Below are positions 23,561-36,845 of a stretch of 64,000 nucleotides of DNA, one piece after another. A model generated the notes under the pieces. That model had not been told where the DNA came from. It was given only the letters and a program-made list of their open reading frames with translations, and searched no databases. The DNA is from Sipunculus nudus. Taxonomy: Eukaryota > Annelida > Sipuncula > Golfingiida > Sipunculidae. Within the stretch, counting starts at the first letter, position 1, and every line of letters begins with the position of its first letter. Location: positions 68,072,300 through 68,136,299 of the forward strand of contig CM049314.1 in the NCBI GenBank assembly GCA_026874595.1, given 5' to 3'. The position numbers and the translations under genes were made by a program.

Positions 23561-26539
23561 ACTGTATATATTATCAAATACATTTGGCACAGGTAATAAA
23601 TTAAATTAAACATTACATTTGTACTAATTTATTTTTATGTGCATGTATTTAAAAAAGAAACCATGTACTTTTAATTGATTATAGAAAAGGAACCATACAA
23701 TGAAGATATTTTTCAATTTAGTTTGATGTTTCCTCAACCTGTTTGAATCTGTATATAATTACTGTTTACCTTTGGTTCTTAAGTTTAATAATATGCAGAC
23801 GGAAAAAAATATGGACAATTTATTTGCAATACCGATTGAGGTGTGAAGAAAATATTGGCTGCTGATCAACCTATACGGATAAAATAAGATGGGCTTGAAA
23901 ACAATATTTTAATATGCGTTATATGTGTACAGGCCAAGAGTTAACCTAGCTCGATAATGGAGGAATTATATTATCAATGAAGGAGGAGTAATTAAACAAG
24001 ATATATAGTAACGTAATAATACACATGCTTAATAATGCAACAATCAATTGCCATAAATAAAAAAAAACACAATAAAAGATATTAAATGTACCTGTTGGCC
24101 AAAACGTTCAATATTCCTTTACAAGGTATCTTACTCAATACCGTTAACCGAGCTTTCTCATTTCACTCCATGTTGCATTTGTCACGAATGATTGCTCACT
24201 CCAGGCAGGTATGTTGAAACACATATAAGTAATTATATAAATATTTTATATATAATATATAGTTTGACTAATTTAGTCAAAAGGCTGGTTGAAGGTGTGC
24301 GTGCAAACGAATGATTATTTTTTCTTCGAGTCAAAGACACAAACTAAATAACAACTGGCTGAAGTAAGCTTACTTTTCCACAGAGAAGCTCTGTAGCTTA
24401 AATAGGAACGGGCAAAGAGATGAATGACTAAAGCACGCCTCTCATTTGCCGATTTTCGGGCCGAATTTTGGTCGGACGGAAAACTCGGTAGGATCGGTAG
24501 GTGTGGGAGTTCTGCTTAGATATTTTTTTTTTAAAAAATCAGTGAAAAAAAATGCTGCAAATATCATTGACAATTTCAAGGGATTTTTCGGCCGATTATC
24601 CGGTCGAAAAATTCGGGAGATGTTGTGACGGAACCAAAAACATCGGTTGATTTAAAAGCTACTTTTCCTCCTTTTTATCATTTCTAACGCCTATTATGAC
24701 CCAGGAGATGAAACGAAAAGACCGGAGAATTCTGGTGTTCTGCAGGCAAAATTAGTAGGTATGCTGGCACTCGCCTGCCGGCCAGACTTGTAGAATTTTC
24801 CGGCCGGTTAAAAAATCTACATATTGAACCTCATCCCCTTTCACCATTCAATGATATGCGATGCAGATAAGTGGAGAGTTTTACTTTCAATAGAGACAGG
24901 AACGAAGTCATCAATAAAAACATATCATACATAGAGACACGGATCGTCATGGTTTCTTTGATCTTAGCGCTTGTGTCAAATATGTATTAAATATACGACG
25001 AAAACTTCCGATAACTTAGGATTAATGATTGCCAGTTTCTGTAGGACGGGTAATTTGTAAATAAAATACGAGTGTGGGATATCGGATGTCCTTGCAAAGT
25101 TAGATGTTATAACCACTACCAGTCCCTTGTCATGACAACGGAACATTGTTAATTTAAATATTGTGCATGTGAATAATTTAATGATTTTGTCAATATATGC
25201 TTTTTTCCACAGGCTTGACAATAAGCACATTCAGTGATGTAAGTTGAAGTACATTACACTTATATAATGCCATAAACACACAACCCCTCATTCTTTATTT
25301 CCAGCACGTAACATTTCGGTCATGCATGGTTTGGGTTTAGCACTCACTGCACAGTGATTCCCTCCCGCCCTTCTCCCCCCCCCCCCCCCCCAAGCCGGTT
25401 CAAATTTACGCAGCAATAATTGACAACATGCGAAAATTAATCAGGTGTCATTCACTTAACATAAGAGAAAATATCATCAATGAAACCCAAAGATAAGGTT
25501 TGACAGTTATATGATACTAACCGTTGTACAAACAGCTTGATAATCCTGGTAATCTGGAGTGGTTACCAGTATGGCCGCCTGAAATTTATGATTTTTAAAA
25601 GGTGATCAACTAATTACAAAGAAGGTTTAATAATTTCATTGTTCAATGTAATCTGACTGATAGGAATATAAACAGCATAATAAAGATTGTTTTAACATAT
25701 GAAATTCCAAGATGGTTGCCATGAGATAAAAAAAAATGCTGAAAAAATAATGTATAAGTATTAAGTGGAACTGACACGATACTTTAAGATATGTGCTGAA
25801 TTACAAATTTCGATGACGTATGGTTTTATTGACAATTATGCAGCCGTTTTCAAAGATATTTTGGATAAACAAAGCATAAAAATGAGAAAATGTTTTTTTG
25901 ACTTAGCTTTTGACTTTAGCACACGGCCGCATATTTTTAGTTTTACGACGTCATAGAAGGCCATACAAGGCCACTATTAGGATCCATGGTACAGTATCAA
26001 TATCAGATAATTTACTCTTGCAGGATTTTCCTGCTATAATGGAGTTTGTTGGCTTGCTTTGTTAATTTTCGGGTGCTGATTCCAAAAATATCTGTTGCCA
26101 TTTTTTTTATCCACCTCTTCAGCCGCCCTTTTTAATTTCAAAGTGGCCGCAATTTGTTCTTATATTTTTCCTTTTATCTTGACTTCTTAGCACTGTAGAA
26201 TAATATTAATGGCAGCAACACCCATGTTTGCGATACCAGAGATATCATTGAAGCTATTGCCATACTTGTTACTGATTTGATTAGGCCGCCATATTGAATT
26301 TCAAAATGGCCACCATTTTTAACAAAGCTTTACTTATATCTGTTCATGTGAGCACCGTGGAAGAATACACATGGTAGCAACAGCCATATTTGTGATCCCA
26401 AGATATAAATCAAAGCAACTGCCGTACTTGGCCAGGTGTAGGATCTACAAATGTCTGAGCATAGTTTTATCCCATACAAGAAAGTGCTTTAGCAGGTAAA
26501 AGGGAATAACCTCGGCCTGTAGAGCACTAATAGGTATTA
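23561..26539. other. No recognised gene; contains GGCCGCCAT-type repeats
   Basis: About 24440-24800 is rich in 'ccgg'-type words ('ttttcggccgatt', 'ttttccggccgg'). A run of C lies near 25376-25392. About 26095-26440 holds two diverged copies of a unit of about 180 bp with 'aatttcaaagtggccgc' or 'aatttcaaaatggccacc', then 'gcactgtagaataatatt' or 'gcaccgtggaagaatac', then 'gcagcaacacccatgtttgcgat' or its counterpart. No gene seen. Confidence 0.45.
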
Positions 26540-29500
26540 AAATGTCAGAAGAGTCTTTGAAATCAAAAACTTTCCCCGAAGGAGAGAGTAGATCTAATTG
26601 AAAGTTTTGTTGTTTGTGCTAGTAGAAAACTGGGGAAAATCTGGTAGGTTCCTCTGGTAGTTGCTATATAACTTTTGCTTTAAACATACCTCCAGTTTAC
26701 TATTTGAATGTAATGCCGATTACATTTGACCCCAAGAGACATGATGAGGGAGACGGCATGCATTCTAAAAATTGTGAAAGAAAACCACTGCTTCCAATTT
26801 TGATTCTTGTTACCTAAAACTCAAGACATCAAAATTGAAAAGGAAATCTGTTTGCAAAGTAGAAGAAGCGGAGGATGCCACTTGTGCCGTCAGAAGAAAG
26901 CACCTGCAGATGACAAAGACGTTTTAGAGTATTAGATTGAAGAAATGGGAGTGTGTTTCATTTGTAACGAGACAGCACCAATCAAGGATCTACGACTAGC
27001 AAGTACTTTAACTTTAAATGAGAACCTCAAGTTATGTGCCAGAAACTTGCTTAGCCACATGTATCACCCAGCCTGCTTAACAGGTGTATACAACAGAGAA
27101 AGAGCCTGGCTGAATTCCCAGGACAGTGAAGTTGAGAACTATATAAATCAGAGACAGGAGGCGTGTGTCCATGCCTTTGTAGAGCTTGAGGTGTATATAC
27201 TGAAAACTAGCTGTCAACAGATGGATGTTGTTACTTCAAAATGGGTGACCTATATGATTTGTACAGAACGTGACTGGAAAAGTTTGGAGTTGATCCATAC
27301 TTTGTTAATCGTACTTGGTTAAAGGTACAAATACTTGCTCGCTTTCCAGAACTTGATACTCTCGGATGAGAAATTTGGCTTGCCCGTACAACAAGAATAG
27401 GAGAAGCCATCGCTACTTGATATGCTTACAATGATGCCTAGATTGTTTCCAGGGCAGTCAAGATTGTGCTGAAACGGATGCTTGAATAACCGAAAGAATT
27501 TGATGGTGGCCTGTCAGAAGTATCTTAAAAGAATCTGTTTCAACAAGTTTGCGGGAGTACGTCAGTGTGCTGCAGAATGGTGGGGACATAAAGTAACAAC
27601 TGCAAAATGGAAAGTCATCTTTTGCGGATGTGCTACTTCAACTGCATGGTAAAAAAAAATCTACCTAAACATTAAAAAGATATTCTATGTCGAGAAAACC
27701 GGAGTTTCTAATTGACGTTGGCCTCCTGTCAATGCCAAGACAAGAAAGCGCCAGTTGATTGACATTCTACACCAGTTTGGTATCAGTATCAGCTGGGGCT
27801 TCAGAGAGGCAGTTGTTCCGAGAGCAGCAGCAGAAGGAGGAGTTTGTATAAGTGAATTGATAAAAGGACTTTTTTCAACATGTGTTGTAGACAACTTGGA
27901 CCATACTCCAAGTGCCACAACTGCTCAGATATCGTTTTATTGAACAGGTTTATCTGTATATCAACAACCCAGCAGTAACAACACAGATGAGATAAGATCT
28001 CTGGCCCAAATCACAAGAACTCGTACTAAGTCTAAGTCTACCTTATCTACCTGAATATTTTACAAATGTGCCACCTGCTCACTTAAGGCAGGATAACCCT
28101 ACCCCTTCCGGTTGTGTTGACCAATTATATATCCCTTGAGTATGAGTAGCTTGCAAAAGTGTGTGTTACAAACAATAGTGACACTGAGGCAAGTGTGTCA
28201 TGGGCAGCACACCACGCTTCTCATCTGCGACAGCCAAACTTTGAAGTTAGCCTTTCATCAGTGCTGCCTCTTTTCAAGGAGTCAGCCCATTCAGTGACAG
28301 TGAAAAGACATGCTATGGACATTGCCAAGTCAACAACATTTTTTTCTTAACCTTTGTCAATATCCAGTTCTTGCTGCTGATCAACAATTATGAGGCATCG
28401 CCAATCAAACACTATGGCAATGGCCGTTAGAGTATGATGACATGGTTACCATGTATGGAAGGCTACATCTTGAAATTGGTGCATTTCAGGTCCTTGGTGA
28501 TCTTTTGAAAGACAGCGGATGGACTGGTTCCCTTGCAGAAGCAGAACAGGCAACAGCTGAAACGGTAGATTCTTTCGTTTCTGCATCACATGTTCAGAAA
28601 ACCTGTTTGCACACCAAGTGACAGCTTGTACTTTATTCAAACTACGAAAGGAGGACTACATTACATATAACTGAGATGAACGAGAGGAGTATCAGCTGAG
28701 TTTTGAATAGGCGGGAGTACAACGTGAACCAGAATCCCCACATTTCCATTTTTTATAAAAACAAATCTTGTGCTGCAGCTCGAAATTCACGTTTTCCTTT
28801 ACATTAGGTCTTACAGGGAATCAAACTTTTATCTCTACAAAGATGCGCGGAAGGTACTTTTCTCTATCTTTTTGCATTGGATCATGTCCAGTTGCCAGGC
28901 GGCTTTCAACCCTCTCGGGAGACATGGACGAATTGGACAGCAGTTCCTTTGACAATTTTTTTTAGGTGAACTTCTCACTTTACAAAACAGCTAGACCCTT
29001 TCTTCCATGGCTATTTACAAGGCCCACGAGCTAAGCAGTTCCCATGTAAAAGAAGATGTGAGGCAATCGGCCTCCTTGAGGATGCAGATACCCTCAGATG
29101 GTGGACCGTTACTAGGCCTGAAATCAGCCACCTCAATGAGGAATTTAAACTAGAACTAGGCATAGGCAAATTAGATAAGAAGACGTCATGATGACAGTAT
29201 GAGTAATCAGAAGAAATTCATGGACAATAATGAATCTCTCAGATCCGTCATCAAAGAATTAGGTATGAAATCACGGTCATGAAATTATGGACAGCCAAGT
29301 TAACGAATCTTTGAAGGCCATGAAGGCTGACTTTAATTTGTTCTCTCACGTTTTTTTCCGTGCCAAAAATGACAATGTGATAATACAAATTTAAATAAAT
29401 TCTTCAAGCATGAAAACAAGAACTGTCCTCTGTCCCTAGCACAATATAAACAAATGCACCAAGGGACAAAATTACAGTTGCTGCCTATGCTTGAGAAAGA

Positions 29501-30120
29501 AGCATTTGAGGTCTTGAACACAGCACCTGCTGCATACGTTTTCATAGTTGATGGTGTAGCACTAGTGAATGCTGTGGGACCCACTAAGGGATCAAAATTT
29601 GAGTCATATAGCAAGAATGAAGTACTCCTAACTGTTCTGAAAATCACATGGAAGCACAAGCAAGAACACATATAGTGTTTGCATCATATGCATCATAGTC
29701 ACTGTAGGAAAGTAAGTGCATTGCAATGTGACAGAACAGGATGTGTCAATTTTGCAAGGCTACCTACACGAAGAAGTAGAAACCAGGCTATTTCTGCATG
29801 CTGCTTATGCAGCTAAGTATGGCAGAATATGAGAGGCATATATATGCAGTTTAGACACAGACGTTTAGGTTATAGCTGTCTCACGTTTGGAAAAAAAAAT
29901 GGCTTGGTGAAACTATGGATCGAGTTTGGAAAAGGCAGAGATTTGAAGTGGATTCCTGATCAAAAATTAGCTGCGGCAAAGGGTCTAAAAGCTGCTGCTC
30001 TTCCCTTCTTCCATGCATTCAGTGGGTGTGACTCTGTGTCTGCTTTTCATGGAAAGCGAAAGAATTGTGCATTGCAAACCTTGACAGTGTTCCAGTGTGT
30101 CACACCAAACTAAGCCACAC
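26540..30120 (+). pseudogene. Decayed copy of a large multicopy invertebrate protein family with FEN/PIN-like C-terminal domain
   Basis: Pieces in the right order match, from memory, a protein of roughly a thousand residues that is present in many copies in cnidarian and mollusc genomes and usually called 'uncharacterized'. In order: CFICNE then HPACLTGVYNR (zinc-binding-looking, 26.95-27.1 kb); VQILARFPEL (27.3 kb); LIDILHQFGISISW, then GLFSTCVVDNLDHTPSATTA (27.75-27.95 kb); LHLEIGAFQVLGD and DSGWTGSLAEAEQATA (28.46-28.56 kb); MAIYKAHELSS (29.0 kb); an HEEVETRL block, a DTDV block, and HAFSGCDSVSAFHGK (29.77-30.06 kb). The last three resemble the acidic clusters and helix-hairpin-like GCD segment of FEN1/PIN nucleases. 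The copy is heavily broken and surely inactive. Whether the family is mobile is not settled; no terminal repeats were recognised. Confidence 0.7.
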
Positions 30121-31640
30121 ACCTACAGCTGCAGATGATTAAGAACTCCAGGTAATAGAAGTTTTGTTATGCTAATGTCCGACAGGAGCAGTTCCTGCGA
30201 AGTAGTAAATGAATCCAGACTTGATCTCTTTGCAAGAAAGCAAGGAGACTTTAACAGCATCCCGCCCACAAACGCTGCTTTAAGGGAGCATTGTAAGAGA
30301 GCAGCATATCAAACAGGGTATATATGAAACCAATCTCTTACCCAGCCCACATGAATGGGGAAGGTAATAGACTGACAGTGTGTGGCTTCAATTTTGGACA
30401 AATATGCCAGCAGTAGGTAATTTTTGCAAGGAATTTAGCTGCGGAAGCAAGAATGGATGTAGGGGCAGATGCAAATGCTAAAACTTCCATGCACAACTCT
30501 TTGTAGCTACCATTCTAAGATGAATCTAAAACTAATAAAGGAATTCGATCCATCTTTGTTCGCAATATTCTTTGAAACCGCGTTGAGTAAAACCCTGTGC
30601 CATATCCAACTTTAAAGGTTATTGTTCCCACAGTGACTTTGTCGATATGAAAATAAATAATTTTTATGTACACATTATTTCGAGTATTTTTTTGCGTTTT
30701 TTTCTGACTTGCGTGGTGACTACTATCGAAGTTTCTTTGGCAAACAACCGATTTTCTTTGTGGTCAGGACTAAGGACTATTAAGGACGTGATTAACTTTG
30801 CTTTCAGTGAGGGATTTAAGCATGTTTGGCCTGACATTTGACAAAGGCTTTGTCCCACGCGCGTGGTCAGTCAGTGTGAAAAACGGATCACTCTTGCTTT
30901 ATAAAACAAGAGGTTAAACCCAGGAGGATTAAAAACAAAACCTAATGCAAGATCCCCAGTTCCGGAAAAGGGTTGTGGTTCGGGTGGGTTCGGGGTTTTC
31001 CAGGCCTCAAAATTGGTCTGATAAAATGAAAAAAAAATGTTGTGGCTGAAAAGGGCGACGGACTCCCCTTTTGCTGCATCTGATATTTATAAGGTATGCA
31101 TATTTCTGTTTTTTTTTTTTCTTCTTCTTCTGGAACAGTTTCCTTGCTTTAGAACGTACATTTTACTAATTTTGTATGACTCCCTCACATCAACCTATTC
31201 TTTGAAGGCCAACAATATTAACCAGTCAAAGATCATCAAAAACCTGAGTGATCCACGTCCCATTCTGGTTCGACAGTGTAAACATCATTACTGACAAGGT
31301 CTTCAAGGTCAACATACCGGTGTATGAATTTCATACAGCAAGTACAGAGCCACAAAGGAAATGTTAAAAATGACTGTTCATCTTATTGAGACAGTAACCT
31401 ACTGAAATTCTACAAAAATGACCCATCATTCCTTATTTAAGTTAATACATTTCCCCAACAAAGATGAAAAGCCCGTTAAACAAGATTTATTAGCTAATAT
31501 ATGATATGTTGCAATGTATTATTCATTATTTTGGTAGACTCTAAGCATATATTAAGTGGAAAATACAGTTTTCTTCAAGTCCATATGAGGCTAATTACAT
31601 TATATGCAATATATGCACCAAGGCAGCAAGTTTCTACTTT
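30121..31640. other. No recognised gene
   Basis: About 30910-31040 loosely resembles the short G-rich dispersed repeat at 10.3 kb. Frames of 64-85 codons have no recognisable product. Confidence 0.4.
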
Positions 31641-32215
31641 TAAGCTTTTAGAATGGTTCATCCTCCTTACAAAAAGGATGGAGATACTTTACCGTCTTTC
31701 CTGTCACACTTCAAAAGGAAGGGTGGGTGGGTGGATTTGTGTGATTTGAAGACTCTAAATTTTGATAATGGTTTATCTTCATTTATAAACCGAACGGCAT
31801 GTTCCATCAGTCCATTCCTTTCATGCTTTTGTCAAAGGAATGCGCGGGTGGGTAGTTTTGTGGGATATGTAGGCTCTAAATTTTGATAATGGTTTATCTT
31901 CATTTATAAACCGGACGGCATGTTCCATTAGTCCATCCCTTTCATGCTTTTGTCAAAGGAATGCGCGGGTGGGTAGTTTGTGGGATATGTAGGCTCTAAG
32001 TTTTGATAATGGTTTATCTTCATTTATAAACCGGACGGCATGTTCCATTAGTCCATTCCTTTCATGCTTTTGTCAAAGGAATGCGCGGTTGGGTAGTTTT
32101 GTGGGATAATGGTTCGTCTCCATTGAAAATAAGGCGGCATGTTCCATGGCTCCTTCCTTTCATCCTTGCTTAATTTTCAAAGTAACGGGTGGATCGGTGG
32201 GTGGTTTGTAAGATT
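31641..32215 (+). repeat. Tandem repeat of about 120 bp, four to five units
   Basis: The word 'aatgcgcggg' (or 'aatgcgcggt') recurs at 31839, 31960 and 32080, a period of 120-121 bp. The unit also carries 'ataatggtttatcttcattt', 'aaccggacggcatgttcca' and 'cctttcatgcttttgtcaa'. The outer units are diverged, the inner ones almost identical. Open frames at 31501-31886 follow the repeat and are not genes. Confidence 0.9.
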
Positions 32216-33690
32216 TGAAGAAAGAGACGGCATGTTTTGAGGTCCCATCCTTTCAGGCTTGAGGTATGAGTGGTATGTTGATTTTGCTTTTTACTAACTG
32301 TGCTGTTTTAACGCTTTTACATAACATTTGTCCATCAAACTAATGGTATAAAACAATTATAGGTTTCAGAAATGAATTTGCAATCCTCAGTTTCGTCAGG
32401 TTATTGTGTTACAATCTATAGTGGCTTGTCTTGGTCAAAAGATATATTAAGTTGACGGCCATTTTGAAAACGAAAAAAGCAGCCATTTTAAAAAATTATA
32501 ACAATAATTGAGCATAGATATTTTTGAATATACTTAAATAACTAATAATTCCATTGACTAGACACCTTCAGGTAACCTTCCCATAGTTTCTGGCGCTTAT
32601 ATTGGCAATATTTGTTTCATGTCGTATGCCATTCTGAAAAAATTGGGGGCCATTCTGTAAAATAGCGGCCATTTTGTAATACTGCAGCCATATAAATTTT
32701 TTTTTTTATTATCCTAAGTGTTCCCTCCAAGTAATTTCATTTAAGAGAGATCAAAATATTGTGAAGAAATTTGAGACAAAGCCTGTGAAACCTGAAATCT
32801 AAAGAAAAAAATTGCTGTCTGAGGCGGCTATATTGAAAAATCGCTGCCATATTGGAAGATGGCCGAAACCAGGTGGCCAGAGGTTGATATTAATTTATAC
32901 AGGTACAGAAATATGCATAGCAAATTTCATGCTTGTATCACCATTTGAACTATTTTCTGGCTAGCCCGCTTCACTATATATAAATATCAGTTGTAAAATT
33001 ACGTCAAACATATCATATATGTCATTTTGTGTATATAGTTTATTTACTTTGTGACATCCATTGACCATTTGCATCTAAATGTTAAGATTCAATATCATAT
33101 GTTACTCTTATGCAAAACTCTATCTGCACCATGTGATAGTGTTTAATTCTTTCCATCAGTATATATTCATATATATTTTTTTTTAATCTGTACAAAATTA
33201 ATTATAATGTTGATCAAATATAAGTTCATCTACAAAGTTTAAATTTCCCTTCTGCTGATAAAGGTTGTGTTGGCAGAGTTCTGGTCTGGCTATTTTCCTA
33301 GGGCGCTTTATATGTCATGCCTTATATTTCAAAATATTAAAAAAACATACTGGTTTCGGTAATATAGGGTTCAGATGGGAATTTTTCACCAAAATGATTA
33401 CCATTGTGCCCCTGTGACTCATTGATAGATGACTCGAGTCCGGTTTTTGTGTCAACTCTTCCCGGACATATACCCACCACTTTGACACACAGGTCTTATG
33501 CCCGGACTTGTATTTGATCTCGGGAACAGGGCACGAGAAACAGGAAAAGTCCATGTAATATCAAATAGAAGAAGGCACAGTCTTGCATTATAAATTGATT
33601 TATATTTATATATTAAGATTTGTTTTAATATTCCGTTATGGTTTGCAAAATGCACTCTGTAAACTGATTACACTGGAGCTGGGTATTGCT
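32216..33690. other. No recognised gene; clustered GGCCATTTTG words
   Basis: Between about 32455 and 32870, words such as 'gacggccattttgaaaa', 'gcagccattttaaaa', 'gcggccattttgtaat' and 'gctgccatattgg' recur at uneven spacing, as in the 26.1-26.4 kb unit. The rest is unique AT-rich sequence. Confidence 0.45.
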
Positions 33691-34650
33691 GAATTTGTCC
33701 TCATTCAATATACGCTAATTGTTACTAATAGAGTTAACAATAGATACACAATTATAAAAGTCCAACCCTTTATCAAATACAATACAGTTGTGTCATTTAT
33801 ACGAGAGGAAAACTTCATTTATATTTCAAAATAAACAATAATTATCTTTTGACTGACAGCCGAAGGCCAAAATAATACTGATAGCAATTCAATACAGACC
33901 ATACTAATTAAAGGAAGCCCGTGGAAAGCGTGTAATGACGACGGAATTCTTCACACGGATATCACCTTAGTCTCTATTATCAATTCCTGAGATACTGAAC
34001 AGAATAAACTTTGTCCGTGCAAGCGAGGTTATGATTTACCGATATTTGCTTTACTTTGAATCATGTTAGCGTATTACATAAAATATAATATTACTTGGAT
34101 TTTGATGAATATTAGATAACATTTTTACTCAGTATTTCTTTACTGCTTGTACAACCGAATACAGCGCGCCTTAAAAATATATACTTTTGAAAAAAAAAGT
34201 GTTTTTGAAAAGGACATTAACTTTACAGAACAATTGTGTGTATATCATTGATTGAAATATAAATATGGCAAGTATAAATGTATATGTATGTATATATATA
34301 GTTAACAAATCAATAGAATTTTACTTGGTAGGATCAATTATCAACCGTAGAAAACTGTAGATATCTGATATTTGGCTTTACACCTCGTCTTATAAGCAGG
34401 TAGTTTTTGTATACAAAGTGCCTTTTTCGTTTATAAATGACCATTGATTTCTTCCATACAAAGTTCGTTTTAATTACACTATCTCAGTTGTGTGAGCACA
34501 AAGTAAAGAAATTCACTGAACAGCTTCCTTTTTATGTATTCAGGGTAGCAACTCTCTGGGACTTTGTTTCTTAAAACATGTTTACGGAAAACAGCATTCA
34601 ATGAACCTTTGCGAGAGACAGAAATCTAGTAAAATTAGACATATACAAAT
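33690..34650 (+). pseudogene. Fossil 5' end of a C-type lectin gene (promoter block plus exons 1 and 2)
   Basis: The block from about 33705 aligns with the sequence upstream of the intact lectin gene ('gagttaacaatagatacaca' against 'ggaattaacaatagacacac'; 'tcaaatacaatacagttgtg' against 'tcgaatacaatacagctgta'). It is followed by 'ttacttggtaggatcaatta' and 'caaccgtag', which match the stretch before exon 1. The exon 1 equivalent (about 34354-34399) has CTG TAG where the gene has ATG CAG. The exon 2 equivalent (about 34549-34640) keeps 'gttcagggtagca' and 'gtttacggaaaacagc' but lacks about 12 bp and carries stops. No exons 3 or 4 were found before 43 kb. A dead partial duplicate. Confidence 0.75.
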
Positions 34651-35400
34651 CTTAGATATTTTTACAAAGATTATTATATAACATCTTCAACATGTCCTTC
34701 AAGTATACCCTTTACATTTATATTATAACTAAATGTTGTATGTCCAACATGAATTCATATTTAGTACTGAATTACCTTAAAATATGTTTGGCATTTTACT
34801 AAGTTGTTAACGTATAACTTGTCGAAGTGACAACCCAAATGCTCAAAGTATGTACCACTGCCCGGTAGATCTTCTTACAATGTAATTATGCTTATCTACG
34901 CAAATCAGGGTTTTTAAAAAAGTAGAATAAATACAAATCCAGGAGCACGTGAATGAAAGACAAATAAAGTAAATAAAACCAAGTATCTAATAATTCAAAT
35001 GATCATCCTTTCCGGATTTATGCCAAATCTGTCTTCCGAATATATACGGGAGATATTCTTTACACATACTTAATTTGTCACAATTTTGCTTATTTTTTCC
35101 AAGTAAATACTTATATGATAAATGTGTAATTAATTCCATTTATTTAAGACAAATCTTTACATTGCTCCTTCAAATATGATTAACATTTCCAATGCTACAT
35201 TTTAATGTCACAAGCACATTAAAATATAAATTTCACTTGGAAAGAAACTCATTCTGTAAGTTGTTCTTGTTCTACTGTGACTACTGTTTATTGGATGTAA
35301 GAGCTATATTGACTTCAACAATCACGTGTTTATGTAGATATTTATTATCTACCTGCACACTTTCCGTCTCGTTTTAAATGATGTGCTTTATTAAGGGATG
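34651..35400. other. No recognised gene between lectin fossils
   Basis: AT-rich sequence. Frames of about 60 codons are not supported. I searched here for lectin exons 3 and 4 and saw none. Confidence 0.4.
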
Positions 35401-35730
35401 TTATAGCTTAGTAGCTCTGTTCTGGTTCAATATACATTAAATGTCGCTAATGTATTTGACAATACACACGACACGCATGTATTAAAGTGAGTAACTTTAT
35501 CGAATACGATATAGCTGTATCAAATATTGCTTCTATGTTGAATTCGTTGTACATGAATGAAATGGTTAAAAGGTGAATGTCTGCTGGAGCATAATCACGT
35601 GGACAGACGGTGAAGGCGACTAATCTTGGCGCAAATATATCACCTTGGCTTGCGGGAATAATACCGGATACAGTTAACTGAACAACATTTTAAATACAAG
35701 TAAAGGTAAGATTTAGTCATATTTCATTTA
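35401..35730 (+). pseudogene. Second fossil of the lectin promoter and leader exon
   Basis: About 300 bp closely matches the 43228-43540 block, including 'gtgaatgtctgctg', 'gcataatcacgt', 'tcttggcgcaaatatat', 'caccttggcttgc', 'gaacaacattttaaa' and the following 'ggtaagatttagtcatattt'. It includes the TATA-like word (35633-35640) and the leader-exon donor (GT at 35706). No exon 1 equivalent follows within the next 1.5 kb, so the block is an orphan promoter copy. Confidence 0.75.
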
Positions 35731-36524
35731 CTGAGAAAAAATCCCTCTCCAGAACACGCAAAACGTCCATATGCAAGTTAATACATTTCTAGCTGGATAT
35801 GTAGATTTTTTTGTATCATTTTAAATACAAGTTATCGATTATTTTTTTCATGACAAGAAGTGCAAAATTTCAATCAACATAAAATCTTGTCAATACATTA
35901 CATATACCTGGCGTTTATATATTTGGAAGTTTGAAATATACCTTATGTGCTGAATTCAATGTATTCTAGTTCCAAGTATTTTCTAAAAATCCTACCCCTT
36001 TGATTGTTTTGCTTGTATTAGTTCCTGTATATTATTCAGAAATGTAACATGTGTCAGTCTAGTTTCAGTGTATTTCTTTGTATTTGATGTGAATCCCTCC
36101 TGCTGAAAGTTACGCTATACATGTTGATATTCCTGTAACAATTAATGCCTAGAACACTTTTCAATCTGACATTGAAAATATCACCTGATAAAAATTAGTT
36201 CTTCTTAAAAGCCTTGGAATTGGAAACATACAAAGTTGCAATGGTAGTTCTTTTATATGTGAGTATAGAGGTACCTAATGTTAAAAAAAGGTAATTAAGT
36301 GAATTATTGTGTGTTTGACTGATAAGATTTGTACTGTAACAACAATGGACCTACTGTAATCAAATGTAGTTTCATGGATTATCAGGGGTTAATGATATAT
36401 GCGTTTAGCAATACAATGACATATCCGCTTGTTAAGGTAACACTTGGTTCATGGATTAATCGACTTTACTATTATTTAATTATTTTTCCTATGGTAATTC
36501 TTCAATTCAGGTTACGCTTATTTT

Positions 36525-36845
36525 AAGTGAATGAAACTGTAGCATATAAATGCCAAATAATAACACTGTGACTCCGTGGTGACACATGCAGACATTGGTT
36601 TTCTTGATCAGAGTTGTCAAATCTAAACACTGTTGTACATAGTCTCCGAGGTGTCACATTGCCTCAAACTGCTATGAATCGTGAAGGTCCTTAACAAAAT
36701 AGTAGCATACCAGGACGATTTTTTGTTATCGGTGACACATTCCACGAGTGTAAAAAAGCCTGGGTGACAGTAAAATGTCTCATTTTTTGCATTGAGATTC
36801 CAGTAGACGAGAAAAGGCTGACAGCACAAACAAATCCTCATGATT
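36525..36845 (+). repeat. Duplicated lectin-cluster block D, copy 1
   Basis: Shares 'ctgtagcatataaatgccaaat' and 'ccgtggtgacacatgcagac' with blocks at 37905-38140 and 49795-50045, and more weakly 46140-46260. The words 'gtgacac' recur several times inside. The minus-strand frame of 72 codons here is not supported as a gene. Confidence 0.6.
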
